Part shown: positions 55,456 to 64,000 of the stretch, one piece after another | Numbering within the stretch: the stretch's first letter is position 1 | How the letters are laid out: each line of letters begins with the position of its first letter | Assembly (NCBI RefSeq): GCF_030410395.1 | Contig: NZ_JAUHHF010000003.1 | Location: 248,001-312,000, forward strand | From: Zwartia panacis | GTDB taxonomy: Bacteria; Pseudomonadota; Gammaproteobacteria; Burkholderiales; Burkholderiaceae_B | Direction: 5' to 3' | Length of the DNA stretch: 64,000 bases | The notes under the pieces: model-generated | What the model saw: the letters and a program-made list of their open reading frames with translations, nothing else | Told to the model about the DNA's origin: nothing | The model's database searches: none | Position numbers and translations under genes: made by a program

Positions 55456-56922
55456 ATGTTGGACCAATACGTTTCACTCAGTGAATCTTTCCACTGGCTA
55501 GTGCCAACCAATTTCAATATTGGAGAGGAATGCTGTCATCGTTGGGCAAAAAGCTCGGCTGATGCGCGTCGTATTGCACTATTTTTCGAAGATGCGGCAG
55601 GTCATCGAGATATCTGGACCTTTGAGCGTCTGGGCGCTGCAACAAACCAGTTTGCCAACGCACTCACCCGCATGGGAGTCAAACCTGGAGATCGGGTGGC
55701 AACCATTCTCGGACAAAGCGCTGAAGCGGTCATCGCGCAACTTGGGGCTTACAGCGTTGGCGCTGTCGCCATGCCACTTGCGACAAACCTCGCCCCCAAA
55801 GCCCTTGAGTTCCGCTTACGCGACTCAGAGACGCGCGTTGCGATTGTTGGCACAGAAGCTGCTTCCAACCTGCTGAGCATTTTGTCCCGCTGTTCCAAGC
55901 TCACCCAAGTCATTGGTGTGGGGGTCGAGGACAATCGTTTGCTGCCTTGGCGCAGCCTCATGATCCGGCAGCCCGAGCAGTTCAAACCCGTCACGACTCG
56001 GTCTGAAGATCCCGCACTATTACTTTACAGTTCAGATACGAGCCACCCCGCCAGGGGCGTGCTCTTGCCGCATCGCGCGCTGATTGGTGCCCTGCCGGGC
56101 TTTGTCGCCGCGCAAAACTGGTTCCCGCAGAACGCGGAAGTGTTCTGGACCCCGCTGGACTGGGCGCATGCTTCTGGTCTTTTATGCGGCGTTTTGCCCA
56201 CCCTTTATTTTGGTCGTTCCATGCTGGGCGTGCGTGGAGCCACCACGCCTGGTCAGGCACACCATCTGCTCGGACGTTATCACGTCACGCATGCACTCGC
56301 GCCAAGTACCGTGATCCGTCAACTCAAAATCAGTACACCGCCAGAGTCTGTTTTACCGTCGCCAAAATTACGCAGTATCGCCATCATGGACGAGGCGTTA
56401 GACGAAACGCATGCGCACTGGTGCGAGCATCATTTTGGCGTGCGCCCCAATCAGCTTTTCGGGGCCACTGAAATGCCGGGAATCATTGGTGACAGTCACC
56501 ACAAGTGGCAAGGTCGCGCTGGCAGTCTGGGGCGCAGCCACCCCGGGCATCGCATCGCCGTGCTGAACGAGGACGGAACACCCGCCAATCCCGAAGAAAT
56601 CGGTGAGCTCGCAGTCAATCGGCATGATCGCCATGGCCACGAAGATCCCGCTATGCCTTTGCGAGAGTGGCGTCCGGATGCCACGGCAAACTTCCCCGAT
56701 ACGAACGGCTGGTGGCGTACGGGAGAACTTGCACGGATCGATGCTGACGGGTTTGTCTGGCATGCAGGAAAGAAAAGTCGTCAGGCAGCTAAGCCCAAGG
56801 CTTCCCCACTAGCAACACCATCGGCAGCATCATCGCCAGCACCACAACCGGCACCACCCCAGGCACCTCTGCAACCGGCTTCACCGCCACCGACAACTGA
56901 GGTCCGATCGCTAACAGAGTAA
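55456..56922 (+). CDS. AMP-binding (acyl-CoA synthetase-like) protein lacking its C-terminal domain
   Basis: 488 residues from ATG 55456; an in-frame TTG lies nine codons upstream. The N-terminal adenylation domain of acyl-CoA synthetases is recognisable: WTFERLGAATNQFANAL, GVKPGDRVATILGQSAE, FGATEMPGI, and WWRTGELARIDADGFVWHAGKKSRQ at the hinge. The phosphate loop is YSSDTSHPARG rather than YTSGTTGxPKG. The usual 110-residue C-terminal domain with its catalytic lysine is missing; instead the chain ends in about 45 residues of Pro/Ala/Ser (ASSPAPQPAPPQAPLQP). It may be inactive, a half-enzyme or a binding protein. The next gene begins 41 bases later, so no hidden domain follows. Confidence 0.85.
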   Translation: MLDQYVSLSESFHWLVPTNFNIGEECCHRWAKSSADARRIALFFEDAAGHRDIWTFERLGAATNQFANALTRMGVKPGDRVATILGQSAEAVIAQLGAYSVGAVAMPLATNLAPKALEFRLRDSETRVAIVGTEAASNLLSILSRCSKLTQVIGVGVEDNRLLPWRSLMIRQPEQFKPVTTRSEDPALLLYSSDTSHPARGVLLPHRALIGALPGFVAAQNWFPQNAEVFWTPLDWAHASGLLCGVLPTLYFGRSMLGVRGATTPGQAHHLLGRYHVTHALAPSTVIRQLKISTPPESVLPSPKLRSIAIMDEALDETHAHWCEHHFGVRPNQLFGATEMPGIIGDSHHKWQGRAGSLGRSHPGHRIAVLNEDGTPANPEEIGELAVNRHDRHGHEDPAMPLREWRPDATANFPDTNGWWRTGELARIDADGFVWHAGKKSRQAAKPKASPLATPSAASSPAPQPAPPQAPLQPASPPPTTEVRSLTE

Positions 56923-56963
56923 AATCACGCCATTCCTCAACGCTCTCATGGATGTTGAACAAC

Positions 56964-57485
56964 ATGGCGATTTATCAGCTCGGCGACCGGATTCCCCGTA
57001 TTGACCCCAGTGCTTTCATCTTTGACTCCGCCGATATCATCGGCGATGTGGTGATTGGTGCCCAAGCAAGTATCTGGGCCAATGTGAGCATTCGGGGTGA
57101 CAACACGCTGATCGACATCGGACACCACAGCAACGTTCAAGAGGGTAGCGTCCTGCACTCCGACGAGGATGCCCCACTCACCATCGCGGAGTACGTGACT
57201 GTTGGCCATCAGGCGATGTTGCACGGCTGTACGATTGGCACAGGATCGCTCGTGGGAATGCAGGCTATTGTCCTGAACCGTGCCCGTATCGGTCGCAACT
57301 GTCTCATCGGCGCAGGCGCTATCGTTCCAGAGGGCCGCGAGATTCCAGATGGCAGTCTCGTGATTGGTGTCGGCAAAATCGTTCGCACCCTCGGCGAAGA
57401 AGAAATCGCTCAAATTCGACACAACATTGAACACTATGCTGCCCGCGGTCAAATGTATCGCCAACAACTCAAGCGCCTAGGCTGA
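56964..57485 (+). CDS. Gamma-carbonic anhydrase family protein (YrdA type)
   Basis: 173 residues from ATG 56964 (MAIYQLGDR); an ATG four codons earlier is also possible. It is a left-handed beta helix of hexapeptide repeats (IIGDVVIGAQASIWANVSIRG as example, first 20 residues being the core). The three metal histidines of gamma-carbonic anhydrases are in VLHSDED and VGHQAMLHG. It probably binds zinc; carbonic anhydrase activity is not certain in this subgroup. hslO follows after 19 bases. Confidence 0.93.
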   Translation: MAIYQLGDRIPRIDPSAFIFDSADIIGDVVIGAQASIWANVSIRGDNTLIDIGHHSNVQEGSVLHSDEDAPLTIAEYVTVGHQAMLHGCTIGTGSLVGMQAIVLNRARIGRNCLIGAGAIVPEGREIPDGSLVIGVGKIVRTLGEEEIAQIRHNIEHYAARGQMYRQQLKRLG

Positions 57486-57504
57486 GACCTCTTTACCGGC
57501 CCGT

Positions 57505-58416
57505 ATGTCAGATCAACTGAAGAAATACCTCTCCGAAGACCGCAGCGTTCGTATCGAATCTGTTGACATGCATCAGACATGGCAAGCGGCTCAAGCCCAT
57601 CACAGCTACCCACCCAGTGTGGCAGCGTTGCTGGGCGAACTCGTGGCCGCCTCCACACTACTGGCTGCCACACTGAAGTTCGATGGTTCACTTTTGCTCC
57701 AGCTACAGGGTGATGGCGCGATCGCCCTGATGGTGGTGGAGTGTCGCGCCGACATGAGCATCCGCGCCACCGTCAAAATGCGCGACCGCCCCCTGCCGAT
57801 TCAACGGGACATACAGTCTCTGTTGAATCCAGGTGGAACCGCTAAATTCATTGTCGTGCTCGACCCGCCAAAAAACACGCCTGGTCGACAGGCCTATCAA
57901 GGCATCGTTCCCCTCGAAGGTGATTCGATCGCCGAAGCGCTTGAGCAATACATGTTGCGATCAGAGCAATTGGAGACGCGGATTTGGCTCGCCGCCGACG
58001 CTGAGCGCTGCACAGGCTTTTTATTGCAGCGTTTGCCTCTTCAGGGAGGCAACCAGCAAGCCGAGGTCTTGAGTGCGGATGAAACATGGCAACGGACTCA
58101 GCGCCTGGCAGAGACACTGACCCAAAAGGAGATGCTGGAGATTACTCAGGACACTCTGTTGCACAGACTATTTTGGGAAGAAACACTTTTGGCTTTTGAC
58201 GCACGACCCATCACCTGGCAATGTTCCTGCACGCGAGAGCGTGTCGCGGACATGCTCAAAATGTTGGGGCACGCCGAAGTTCAGGACATCCTGGAGACCC
58301 AGGGCAAAATCGAAGTGGCTTGCGAATTTTGCGGTCAACCTTACCTTTTCGACGGAGTGGACTCAGCCATGCTGTTTCAACCCCTCGCGCCAGGTCCAGG
58401 CAAATCCATCCACTAG
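57505..58416 (+). CDS. hslO: Redox-regulated chaperone Hsp33
   Basis: 303 residues. The C-terminal redox switch has the zinc cysteines Cys240, Cys242, Cys273 and Cys276 (QCSC and CEFC). The N-terminal domain holds SYPPSVAALLGELVAAS and LLQLQGDGAIALMVVEC. Under oxidative and heat stress the zinc leaves, disulfides form and the protein binds unfolding clients. It converges on the response regulator gene. Confidence 0.96.
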   Translation: MSDQLKKYLSEDRSVRIESVDMHQTWQAAQAHHSYPPSVAALLGELVAASTLLAATLKFDGSLLLQLQGDGAIALMVVECRADMSIRATVKMRDRPLPIQRDIQSLLNPGGTAKFIVVLDPPKNTPGRQAYQGIVPLEGDSIAEALEQYMLRSEQLETRIWLAADAERCTGFLLQRLPLQGGNQQAEVLSADETWQRTQRLAETLTQKEMLEITQDTLLHRLFWEETLLAFDARPITWQCSCTRERVADMLKMLGHAEVQDILETQGKIEVACEFCGQPYLFDGVDSAMLFQPLAPGPGKSIH

Positions 58417-58435
58417 CAAAACCTTGTATCTATCC

Positions 58436-59221
58436 CTAGGGTCGAATTTCGATCGGGATACAAAGCTGATAGCCAACCCCCCAAACCGCCTTCAATGCTG
58501 GCTCGGCACCCTCTGGCGATAGTGCTGAGAGTTTTTTGCGTAAGCGACTCACCAGGCTCTCAAGCGCACGTTTGCCGATATCATCCACATCGGGGCGTTG
58601 ACTCAACATTTCACAAATCACTTCTGTTTCAAGCAGATATTGCGAAGCTTGTGTCAAACCGACCAGCAGCGTCTTCTCGCTATTCGTCAAAAAAGCCTTT
58701 TCGTCCGAATAGGGACTGACGATCGAACGATCCTGCAAACTGATCACCCAACTCACCGCTACTTTATTCATCAAACGCGAACGGCGGTACATACTCATCA
58801 AGGCTGCAGTCAGCTCCTCTGGCGCAACCGGTTTACTCAAATAGATATCGGCTCCTGCGTCATAACCCTTGAGCCGGTCGGGAATCGCGGCACGCGCAGT
58901 CAGCATGATGATGCCGATGCTAGGGATGCTGACCCGCATGCGTCGGGCGATCGAAATACCATCCTCGCCTGGCAAGCTCAGATCAAGTACGAGCGCGTCA
59001 ATAGGCTCAGTGATCAATAAATCATCCAGCGAACGTCCACTATTGACGGCAAATACCAGAAAGCCCTGTTGCTTGAGGTGGTAGTGAATTTCCTTTCGCA
59101 AAAGAGGATCATCCTCGACGAGCGCAACGCGCATGGGAGCCATCGTGAACAAGTTCACGCCCTCCTCGCCTGAAGCCTCCAGTCCTGGAACGAGTGGCGC
59201 GCCCGGAATATTTTGACTCAT
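58436..59221 (-). CDS. OmpR-family response regulator, second pair
   Basis: 261 residues. A 30-residue leader precedes the receiver domain: VEDD, phospho-acceptor Asp80 in VLDLSLPGEDG, a Thr in LTARA and a Lys in YLSKPVAP. The C-terminal winged helix has LESLVSRLRKKLS and VWGVGYQL. The ATG overlaps the kinase stop (ATGA), which supports this start although a start at Met27 would give a more standard length. The receiver is close in sequence to that of 6997-7683 (shared LPGEDG, ISIARR, IIMLTAR), so the two pairs arose from a common ancestor. Confidence 0.92.
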   Translation of the reverse strand: MSQNIPGAPLVPGLEASGEEGVNLFTMAPMRVALVEDDPLLRKEIHYHLKQQGFLVFAVNSGRSLDDLLITEPIDALVLDLSLPGEDGISIARRMRVSIPSIGIIMLTARAAIPDRLKGYDAGADIYLSKPVAPEELTAALMSMYRRSRLMNKVAVSWVISLQDRSIVSPYSDEKAFLTNSEKTLLVGLTQASQYLLETEVICEMLSQRPDVDDIGKRALESLVSRLRKKLSALSPEGAEPALKAVWGVGYQLCIPIEIRP

Positions 59222-61110
59222 CGCTTTAGCTCAACGGTAAATTGCACTTGACCATCCTTGTGTTCGAAGCGGATCGAACCACCCAGTATTTTGCACAAAG
59301 ATTTAACCAGATACAAACCTAAACCAGTGCCTGATTTTTCGTGCGCATAAGGGCCTCGGTAATACCGATTAAACACATTCTCTGGGTCAGGCGCACTATT
59401 TTCCATCACCATGTTGGACACTCGCACGATGAAACTCGACTGGGACTCCCCTGTCGAAGGATAGTCAACGAGCTCAAGTACGATCCTACTCTCAGGCTGA
59501 GAATACTTCACTGCGTTGTCCAGCAAGTTACTGAGAATGATCGCGAACAAATTAGGATCAGTCCGCATTTTAGTTGGCGCAGTCTGCGCATGCATCACAA
59601 TGCGTTCGCCTTCAGACTGGTTTGCAATAATCACCCGCGCGACTTCAGTCACATCAACATCTTCAAACCTTGGAGAGAACCCCTTCTGGTCGAGCTGATC
59701 CACCTGGACGCAACGCTCGATCACGGTATTCATATTATTGATGGCTTGAATCATACTGTCGATGCGCTCGGCAGAGTCTGCGGACTGTTCGCTTGCCTGT
59801 TTCTGCAAACTTCTACGCAGAGAACCTGCCGCCATCCTCATGGTCGCCAGGGGATTTTTCAACTCGTGCGTCAACATGTCGATCAACATGCTGCGATCTT
59901 TGATTTGCTCCGTCTCGACCAAATTACGCGCACGCATGAATTGCAATTCCTGCATTTCACGATCGTAAATGACGCGTCGGTGCGTGATATCACTGACCAC
60001 CATGATGGAGAGCACCACCGCGACGACCAGTCCTCCCCAATTGCCCGGAGAACTCACAACATCCGGACGAACCCACCCGAGTACAGGCAAAATATCCACC
60101 CAAAGGAGTCCCGCCATGAGAGTGGCGCCTACAGCAATCAGACGTTTGTGTGTCGCTGGCATGAGACGACACCAAGGCAACGCCAGCAACAAAATCAACG
60201 GCATGGAAGAGATCAGCAGAAAATTGAAATTCAGCGCAGTGAGCGTCAGGTAATCCATTTTCAGGGCAAACAACTGCACACAAAGCACGGCCAGCGCCCC
60301 TTTGATGTACAGGCTATACCAGCGAGGTGGGCCATAATGTCGCAAGAACTCATGCATCACGATCAAAGAGAACATGAGGCGAAACACATACAGAGTGTTG
60401 AAGCTCAGGTTATCCAACCAGACATGATTTTCAAAGTAAAGCTCTGCCAGCAGCCCTGAAGTCGAAACCGAAAATAAAAGTGTGACAATCTCGGATAAAA
60501 AGAACACGCCGACGAGTTTATGGCGAGTGCGGATATAAACCAGCAGCGCCCAAAGAGAAATAGCGAGAATGACGCCAGACTCAAGTCCGAACATCCTTTG
60601 CTGGCTCACGATGAGCTCAGACAGATCCCCAGGCAGCATGGCCCGGGTCGTCAGGAAAAAACCATTGATCGTGTCGATCCGCAGGTAGAAATAATTATCA
60701 ACCCCTGCGCGGATCGTGATGGGAAAACAATACTGACTGTCTACACAACTATTTTGGCTGGCAGGAAACCTGTCTCCGGCAAAGCGACTGGTCCATTCGC
60801 CATTTGTTTTTTCGAAAAGCTGGATCTCCCCAATGTAGTGAGGCCCGACGCGCAGAATCACTTGTTCGGACCCTTGGCTGGGTGCCTGAACAAGCACCCT
60901 GATCCAGCGGATCGTCGGCGTAAAGCCCCGATTCAGAACCGTACCAAAGGGTTTGTATTCTTGAGTAACCGCCTGGTCGATCGTCAGCGCACCGGGCGCA
61001 GGCTCGACAAAGACCGCACGCTCTAGAATCAGATCCTGTTCAGGTTTTGCATGCGCGCTCATGCATAGGGCTGTCAACAACAACCACAAACATGCGCGCG
61101 CCCATGACAT
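59218..61110 (-). CDS. 7TMR-DISM sensor histidine kinase, second pair
   Basis: 630 residues. A signal peptide (1-21, AHA-KP), an extracytoplasmic 7TMR-DISM type 2 domain (about 25-165, containing Cys pair NSCVDSQYCFP), seven helices (about 180-385), HisKA with His415 in MLTHELKNPLA, and an ATPase domain ending SGTGLGLYLVKSL. Same plan as 5162-7012. The start lies two bases after the stop of the aminotransferase gene, so aminotransferase, kinase and regulator form one operon; the signal may be linked to amino acid or glyoxylate metabolism. Confidence 0.93.
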   Translation of the reverse strand: MSWARACLWLLLTALCMSAHAKPEQDLILERAVFVEPAPGALTIDQAVTQEYKPFGTVLNRGFTPTIRWIRVLVQAPSQGSEQVILRVGPHYIGEIQLFEKTNGEWTSRFAGDRFPASQNSCVDSQYCFPITIRAGVDNYFYLRIDTINGFFLTTRAMLPGDLSELIVSQQRMFGLESGVILAISLWALLVYIRTRHKLVGVFFLSEIVTLLFSVSTSGLLAELYFENHVWLDNLSFNTLYVFRLMFSLIVMHEFLRHYGPPRWYSLYIKGALAVLCVQLFALKMDYLTLTALNFNFLLISSMPLILLLALPWCRLMPATHKRLIAVGATLMAGLLWVDILPVLGWVRPDVVSSPGNWGGLVVAVVLSIMVVSDITHRRVIYDREMQELQFMRARNLVETEQIKDRSMLIDMLTHELKNPLATMRMAAGSLRRSLQKQASEQSADSAERIDSMIQAINNMNTVIERCVQVDQLDQKGFSPRFEDVDVTEVARVIIANQSEGERIVMHAQTAPTKMRTDPNLFAIILSNLLDNAVKYSQPESRIVLELVDYPSTGESQSSFIVRVSNMVMENSAPDPENVFNRYYRGPYAHEKSGTGLGLYLVKSLCKILGGSIRFEHKDGQVQFTVELKR

Positions 61111-61112
61111 GG

Positions 61113-62321
61113 TTAGCGCGAAGCCGTTGAGAGAAACTCCACTGCACGACGCACTCCCCGATCGCCTACCTCGATACCCAGCGACTGCATCGCGGCTTCT
61201 ACTCCTGCCAGACAGCCAAGAATCATGGCTGGATTGAGATCACCTAGATGTCCGATCCTGAAGACCCGACCTGCGAAAGGCCCGAGCCCGCCTGCGATCA
61301 TGACCTGGTATTTTTCACGCGCCGTTTTGCGGATGAGCTCTGGATCTACGCCGGGCTTGACCAGAATAGCGGTCACAGAATCAGAGCGTGCCTCAGGGAT
61401 TTTGCACAGAAAATCGAGATTTCCCGCTTCGGACCAGGATTGCACAGCGGCACGAACAGCTCCCGCGAGCATGCGATGCCGCGCATGCACTTGATCGACA
61501 CCCTCGCGGTCGAGAAGCTCGAATGCGGCTTCCATGCCAAACAACAGATTTTGAGGGGCTGTGCCGCAAAAACGACTGTAAGAAGGACCTTTGCGACGAC
61601 GCAACCAATCCCAATAAAAACGCGGCGCAGGATTGTTTTCGCAAACCTTCATGGCGCGCGCATCAGCGACGCAAAAACCCACGCCTGGAGGGACCATGAG
61701 TCCTTTTTGCGAGGCGCCGATCACGGCGTTGACACCCCACTTGTCCATCTCGAAGGGGATCGCCCCTAATGAAGCCACCACGTCCACCACAAACAATGCT
61801 GGATGACCGGTCGCGTCAATACAAGCCCGGAGCGCGGGCACATCACTCGTGGTGCTGCTGGCCGTATCCGTGTGAACCGCGAAGACTGCCACGATTTCAT
61901 GTTTGGTATCCGCGCGTAAAACCTCAGCCACGGAATCCAGATCGATAGGATAGCCTTCATGATAGGGCGTGCGGATCACGATCGCCCCCATCGCCTCGGC
62001 CATGATGGCCCAGGATTCGGAAAAGTGACCGGTGCCGGGTATCAGCACCTTTTGTCCGGGTGCCAGCAGATTGACGATCATCGCCTCCCATACACCATGA
62101 CCGTTGGCAGCGTAAAAAAACACATCTGCAGCCTGCGTATTCAACAACTTTTTCAATCCCGCCTCACACGCATCTACGCAGGCATCGACTCTCGGATCAC
62201 CCATGTCCATGGGTTGCTTGGTCATCGCATCCAGAACCGCTTTGGGCACATTGGAGGGACCTGGCGAGTGGAGCAAACGTATACCGGGAAAGTAGGGAAA
62301 AGCAGCTGCTGACGAGGTCAT
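61113..62321 (-). CDS. PLP-dependent alanine/serine-glyoxylate aminotransferase family protein
   Basis: 402 residues, fold-type I. LHSPGPSNVPKAVLDAM opens the protein; the PLP lysine is in VIGASQKGLMVPPGVGF; the Asp stacking on PLP is in VVDVVASLGA. Family members transfer amino groups from alanine or serine to glyoxylate, or act on purine catabolites such as ureidoglycine; the substrate is open. Two bases separate it from the sensor kinase gene, an uncommon partnership. Confidence 0.92.
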   Translation of the reverse strand: MTSSAAAFPYFPGIRLLHSPGPSNVPKAVLDAMTKQPMDMGDPRVDACVDACEAGLKKLLNTQAADVFFYAANGHGVWEAMIVNLLAPGQKVLIPGTGHFSESWAIMAEAMGAIVIRTPYHEGYPIDLDSVAEVLRADTKHEIVAVFAVHTDTASSTTSDVPALRACIDATGHPALFVVDVVASLGAIPFEMDKWGVNAVIGASQKGLMVPPGVGFCVADARAMKVCENNPAPRFYWDWLRRRKGPSYSRFCGTAPQNLLFGMEAAFELLDREGVDQVHARHRMLAGAVRAAVQSWSEAGNLDFLCKIPEARSDSVTAILVKPGVDPELIRKTAREKYQVMIAGGLGPFAGRVFRIGHLGDLNPAMILGCLAGVEAAMQSLGIEVGDRGVRRAVEFLSTASR

Positions 62322-62454
62322 ATCCGATCCTTGTGAAAGTTGATAGATTTTAACCTGCCACTATCCATGGGCGCTCGTCCGAATCGACATCGCGTACCCA
62401 GAACACCACACTTTGGACACTTTTTTAACGCATCACGATGACGGAGGTCCTTCT

Positions 62455-63036
62455 GTGCACCCACAGCGACAAACCAGTCCCCTTCACGGACAAAGATTAT
62501 TCAAACAGCATGGGGGGACCATGGCCGAAACACTTCTTGCCTTACTCCCCGTCATCCTGATCGCAAGCCTGTGTATCGAACTTGCACGCGGCTATCAGAT
62601 TCGGCAACTGCTCACACTTTCTTTGCAGGAGACTGCTCGGGTGGCTGCAGTGCATCAAGGCGCCCCACATATCTGGCAACCTGCGTTACGCGATGCGCTG
62701 ACAACATTGTTCGTGCCGGCAGGACGATTTCACTCTCCACAGGCACGGCGCGATGCGGCCCGTGACGAGTTTGCAAAAAGATTTGGTTTGCCGCTTTGGG
62801 AGGTAGTCAGACAACCCGGCCCCGCAGACATCATTCATCTGAAGATGACATATTTACATGCGCCGATGCAGGACTGGTTGAGAACATTGCTCAAAGCACT
62901 ATCGGGTATCAGCTCAAGCCTGCAGAAAAAACAAAACCCTAGACAACACCTCGAACAACGCGCTTGGGCGCTGGGGCTCATCCCGATCGTGATCGAACAT
63001 CGCGTACTCAGGCAACGCAGCCTGGGTCCGAGTTGA
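62455..63036 (+). CDS. TadE-like pseudopilin/hypothetical membrane protein
   Basis: 193 residues from GTG 62455, chosen because GGAGG (62443-62447) lies seven bases ahead; an in-frame TTG at 62413 has no such site. RLFKQHGGTMAETLLALLPVI resembles the TadE prepilin-type segment: Gly followed by a Glu at +5 of a hydrophobic helix. The remainder is periplasmic and basic. TadE proteins are minor pseudopilins of Tad/Flp pili, but no other tad gene is near, so this stand-alone gene may work with a distant locus or be unrelated. Confidence 0.65.
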   Translation: MHPQRQTSPLHGQRLFKQHGGTMAETLLALLPVILIASLCIELARGYQIRQLLTLSLQETARVAAVHQGAPHIWQPALRDALTTLFVPAGRFHSPQARRDAARDEFAKRFGLPLWEVVRQPGPADIIHLKMTYLHAPMQDWLRTLLKALSGISSSLQKKQNPRQHLEQRAWALGLIPIVIEHRVLRQRSLGPS

Positions 63037-63061
63037 TCTGGGTTGAGCGGATGAAGCCGGG

Positions 63062-63078
63062 CTGAGGGCAGACCTCAG
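63062..63078. terminator. Hairpin between convergent TadE-like gene and ftsB
   Basis: CTGAGG and CCTCAG form a 6-bp stem with a five-base loop between the two stops. No clear U-tract follows, so the terminator role is tentative. Confidence 0.35.
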
Positions 63079-63081
63079 TAC

Positions 63082-63489
63082 TTAGCGAGTGGCAGGCTTG
63101 GTGGCGGGAGGTTGAGGAGTCGCCGGTTTGGCGGGGGGAGTGACAGGTTTGACTGCAATCCCGGGCTTGGCGGCCGTACCTGGTTTCGCATTTGACTTGA
63201 GCTCGGGCGGTTTGACGCCAGGAGGCAAAATTTGGACAAAAACCTCGCCCTGACGCATCATGCCCAATTCGCTGCGCGCGCGCTCTTCCGAGGCCTCGGT
63301 ACCTGAGCGAAGATCTTCCACTTCGGCGGCTAGCGCGACGTTACGCGCGGTCAGACCCTCGTTGATCATTCGCTGATCGACGACCTGCGCCTGCATATCC
63401 CAAACGGAAAACCAGCCACCCCGACCCATCCACAACGGATACTGGATCAGACCGACTAGCGCAACCATCACAATCAGTAGCAGACGCAT
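63082..63489 (-). CDS. ftsB: Cell division protein FtsB
   Basis: 135 residues. A single N-terminal helix (about 1-20) with YPLWMGRGGWFSVW, then a coiled coil (about 30-75) and the conserved ARSELGMMRQGEVFVQIL. FtsB joins FtsL and FtsQ in the divisome. The last 45 residues are a Lys-Pro repeat tail (AKPGTAAKPGIAVKP) that is longer than in E. coli. The gene follows eno, the usual order in this group. Confidence 0.94.
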   Translation of the reverse strand: MRLLLIVMVALVGLIQYPLWMGRGGWFSVWDMQAQVVDQRMINEGLTARNVALAAEVEDLRSGTEASEERARSELGMMRQGEVFVQILPPGVKPPELKSNAKPGTAAKPGIAVKPVTPPAKPATPQPPATKPATR

Positions 63490-63536
63490 AACACCTTGTT
63501 CAACTGAAACGACCGGGGTCGTTCCAGTGGGTCGAT

Positions 63537-64000
<464 letters not shown>

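Noticed and set aside
56800-56960. Frameshift that would restore the missing C-terminal domain of the AMP-binding protein
   Set aside because: Only 41 bases separate its stop from the carbonic anhydrase gene, so the missing 110 residues cannot be encoded in another frame.
59341-60459. 372-codon open frame antisense to the second sensor kinase
   Set aside because: It covers the kinase coding region, is His- and Arg-rich and has no recognisable domain or start site.

Overview
The window looks like chromosomal DNA of a betaproteobacterium of the order Burkholderiales, probably close to the Alcaligenaceae. This is inferred from protein likeness and gene order seen directly: rpmB-rpmG, leuS-lptE-holA-proA, fkpB-ispH, and ftsB next to eno. 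No rRNA, CRISPR array, prophage or complete insertion sequence was found. The left part (to about 27.5 kb) looks A+T-richer and is accessory in character. The right part (from about 38 kb) is mostly housekeeping.

Left part. An nhaA end and a large MscS-type channel (1-3083) are followed by a sensory and degradative block (3214-11324). This holds two exported YtcJ-type amidohydrolases, a 7TMR-DISM sensor kinase with its OmpR-type regulator, and two predicted outer-membrane barrels. A tandem TGTAGG repeat with a 10-bp period lies upstream of the first amidohydrolase and again upstream of the first barrel gene, so the regulator may control both. Next is a tiny island (11473-12479) bounded by tRNA-Asn and a decayed copy of its 3' part. 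Its only cargo is an AbrB-like antitoxin and a RelE-like toxin behind a 49-bp near-perfect palindrome. Then come corA, a YgiQ-type radical SAM gene, tRNA-Thr(CGT) and a secreted hydrolase.

Middle part. An operon with overlapping genes (23116 down to 17763) encodes an exported nucleoside-hydrolase-like lipoprotein, an unknown exported protein, a Tat-exported molybdenum hydroxylase and its 2Fe-2S subunit. This is a candidate envelope pathway for nucleosides or a similar substrate. A four-gene efflux operon follows (27375 down to 23244): outer-membrane factor, membrane-fusion protein and a FUSC pump split over two genes. Then come tag, an aldehyde dehydrogenase plus beta-hydroxyacid dehydrogenase pair with a divergent LysR gene, a barrel protein, fhs, an SLC13 permease translationally coupled to an orphan ABC-type receptor, a lipocalin and a TAXI receptor.

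Right part. ispH, fkpB, radC, a thiolase, a luciferase-like oxidoreductase, cfa, a Bcr/CflA exporter, rpmB-rpmG, leuS-lptE-holA-proA, a HemJ-like membrane protein, an RlmL-like methyltransferase, a 58-residue unknown protein behind three GGGTTWTCCC palindromes, an RDD protein, an acyl-CoA synthetase homologue lacking its C-terminal domain, a gamma-carbonic anhydrase and hslO. A second 7TMR-DISM/OmpR pair is coupled to an aminotransferase. A lone TadE-like gene, ftsB and the end of eno close the window.
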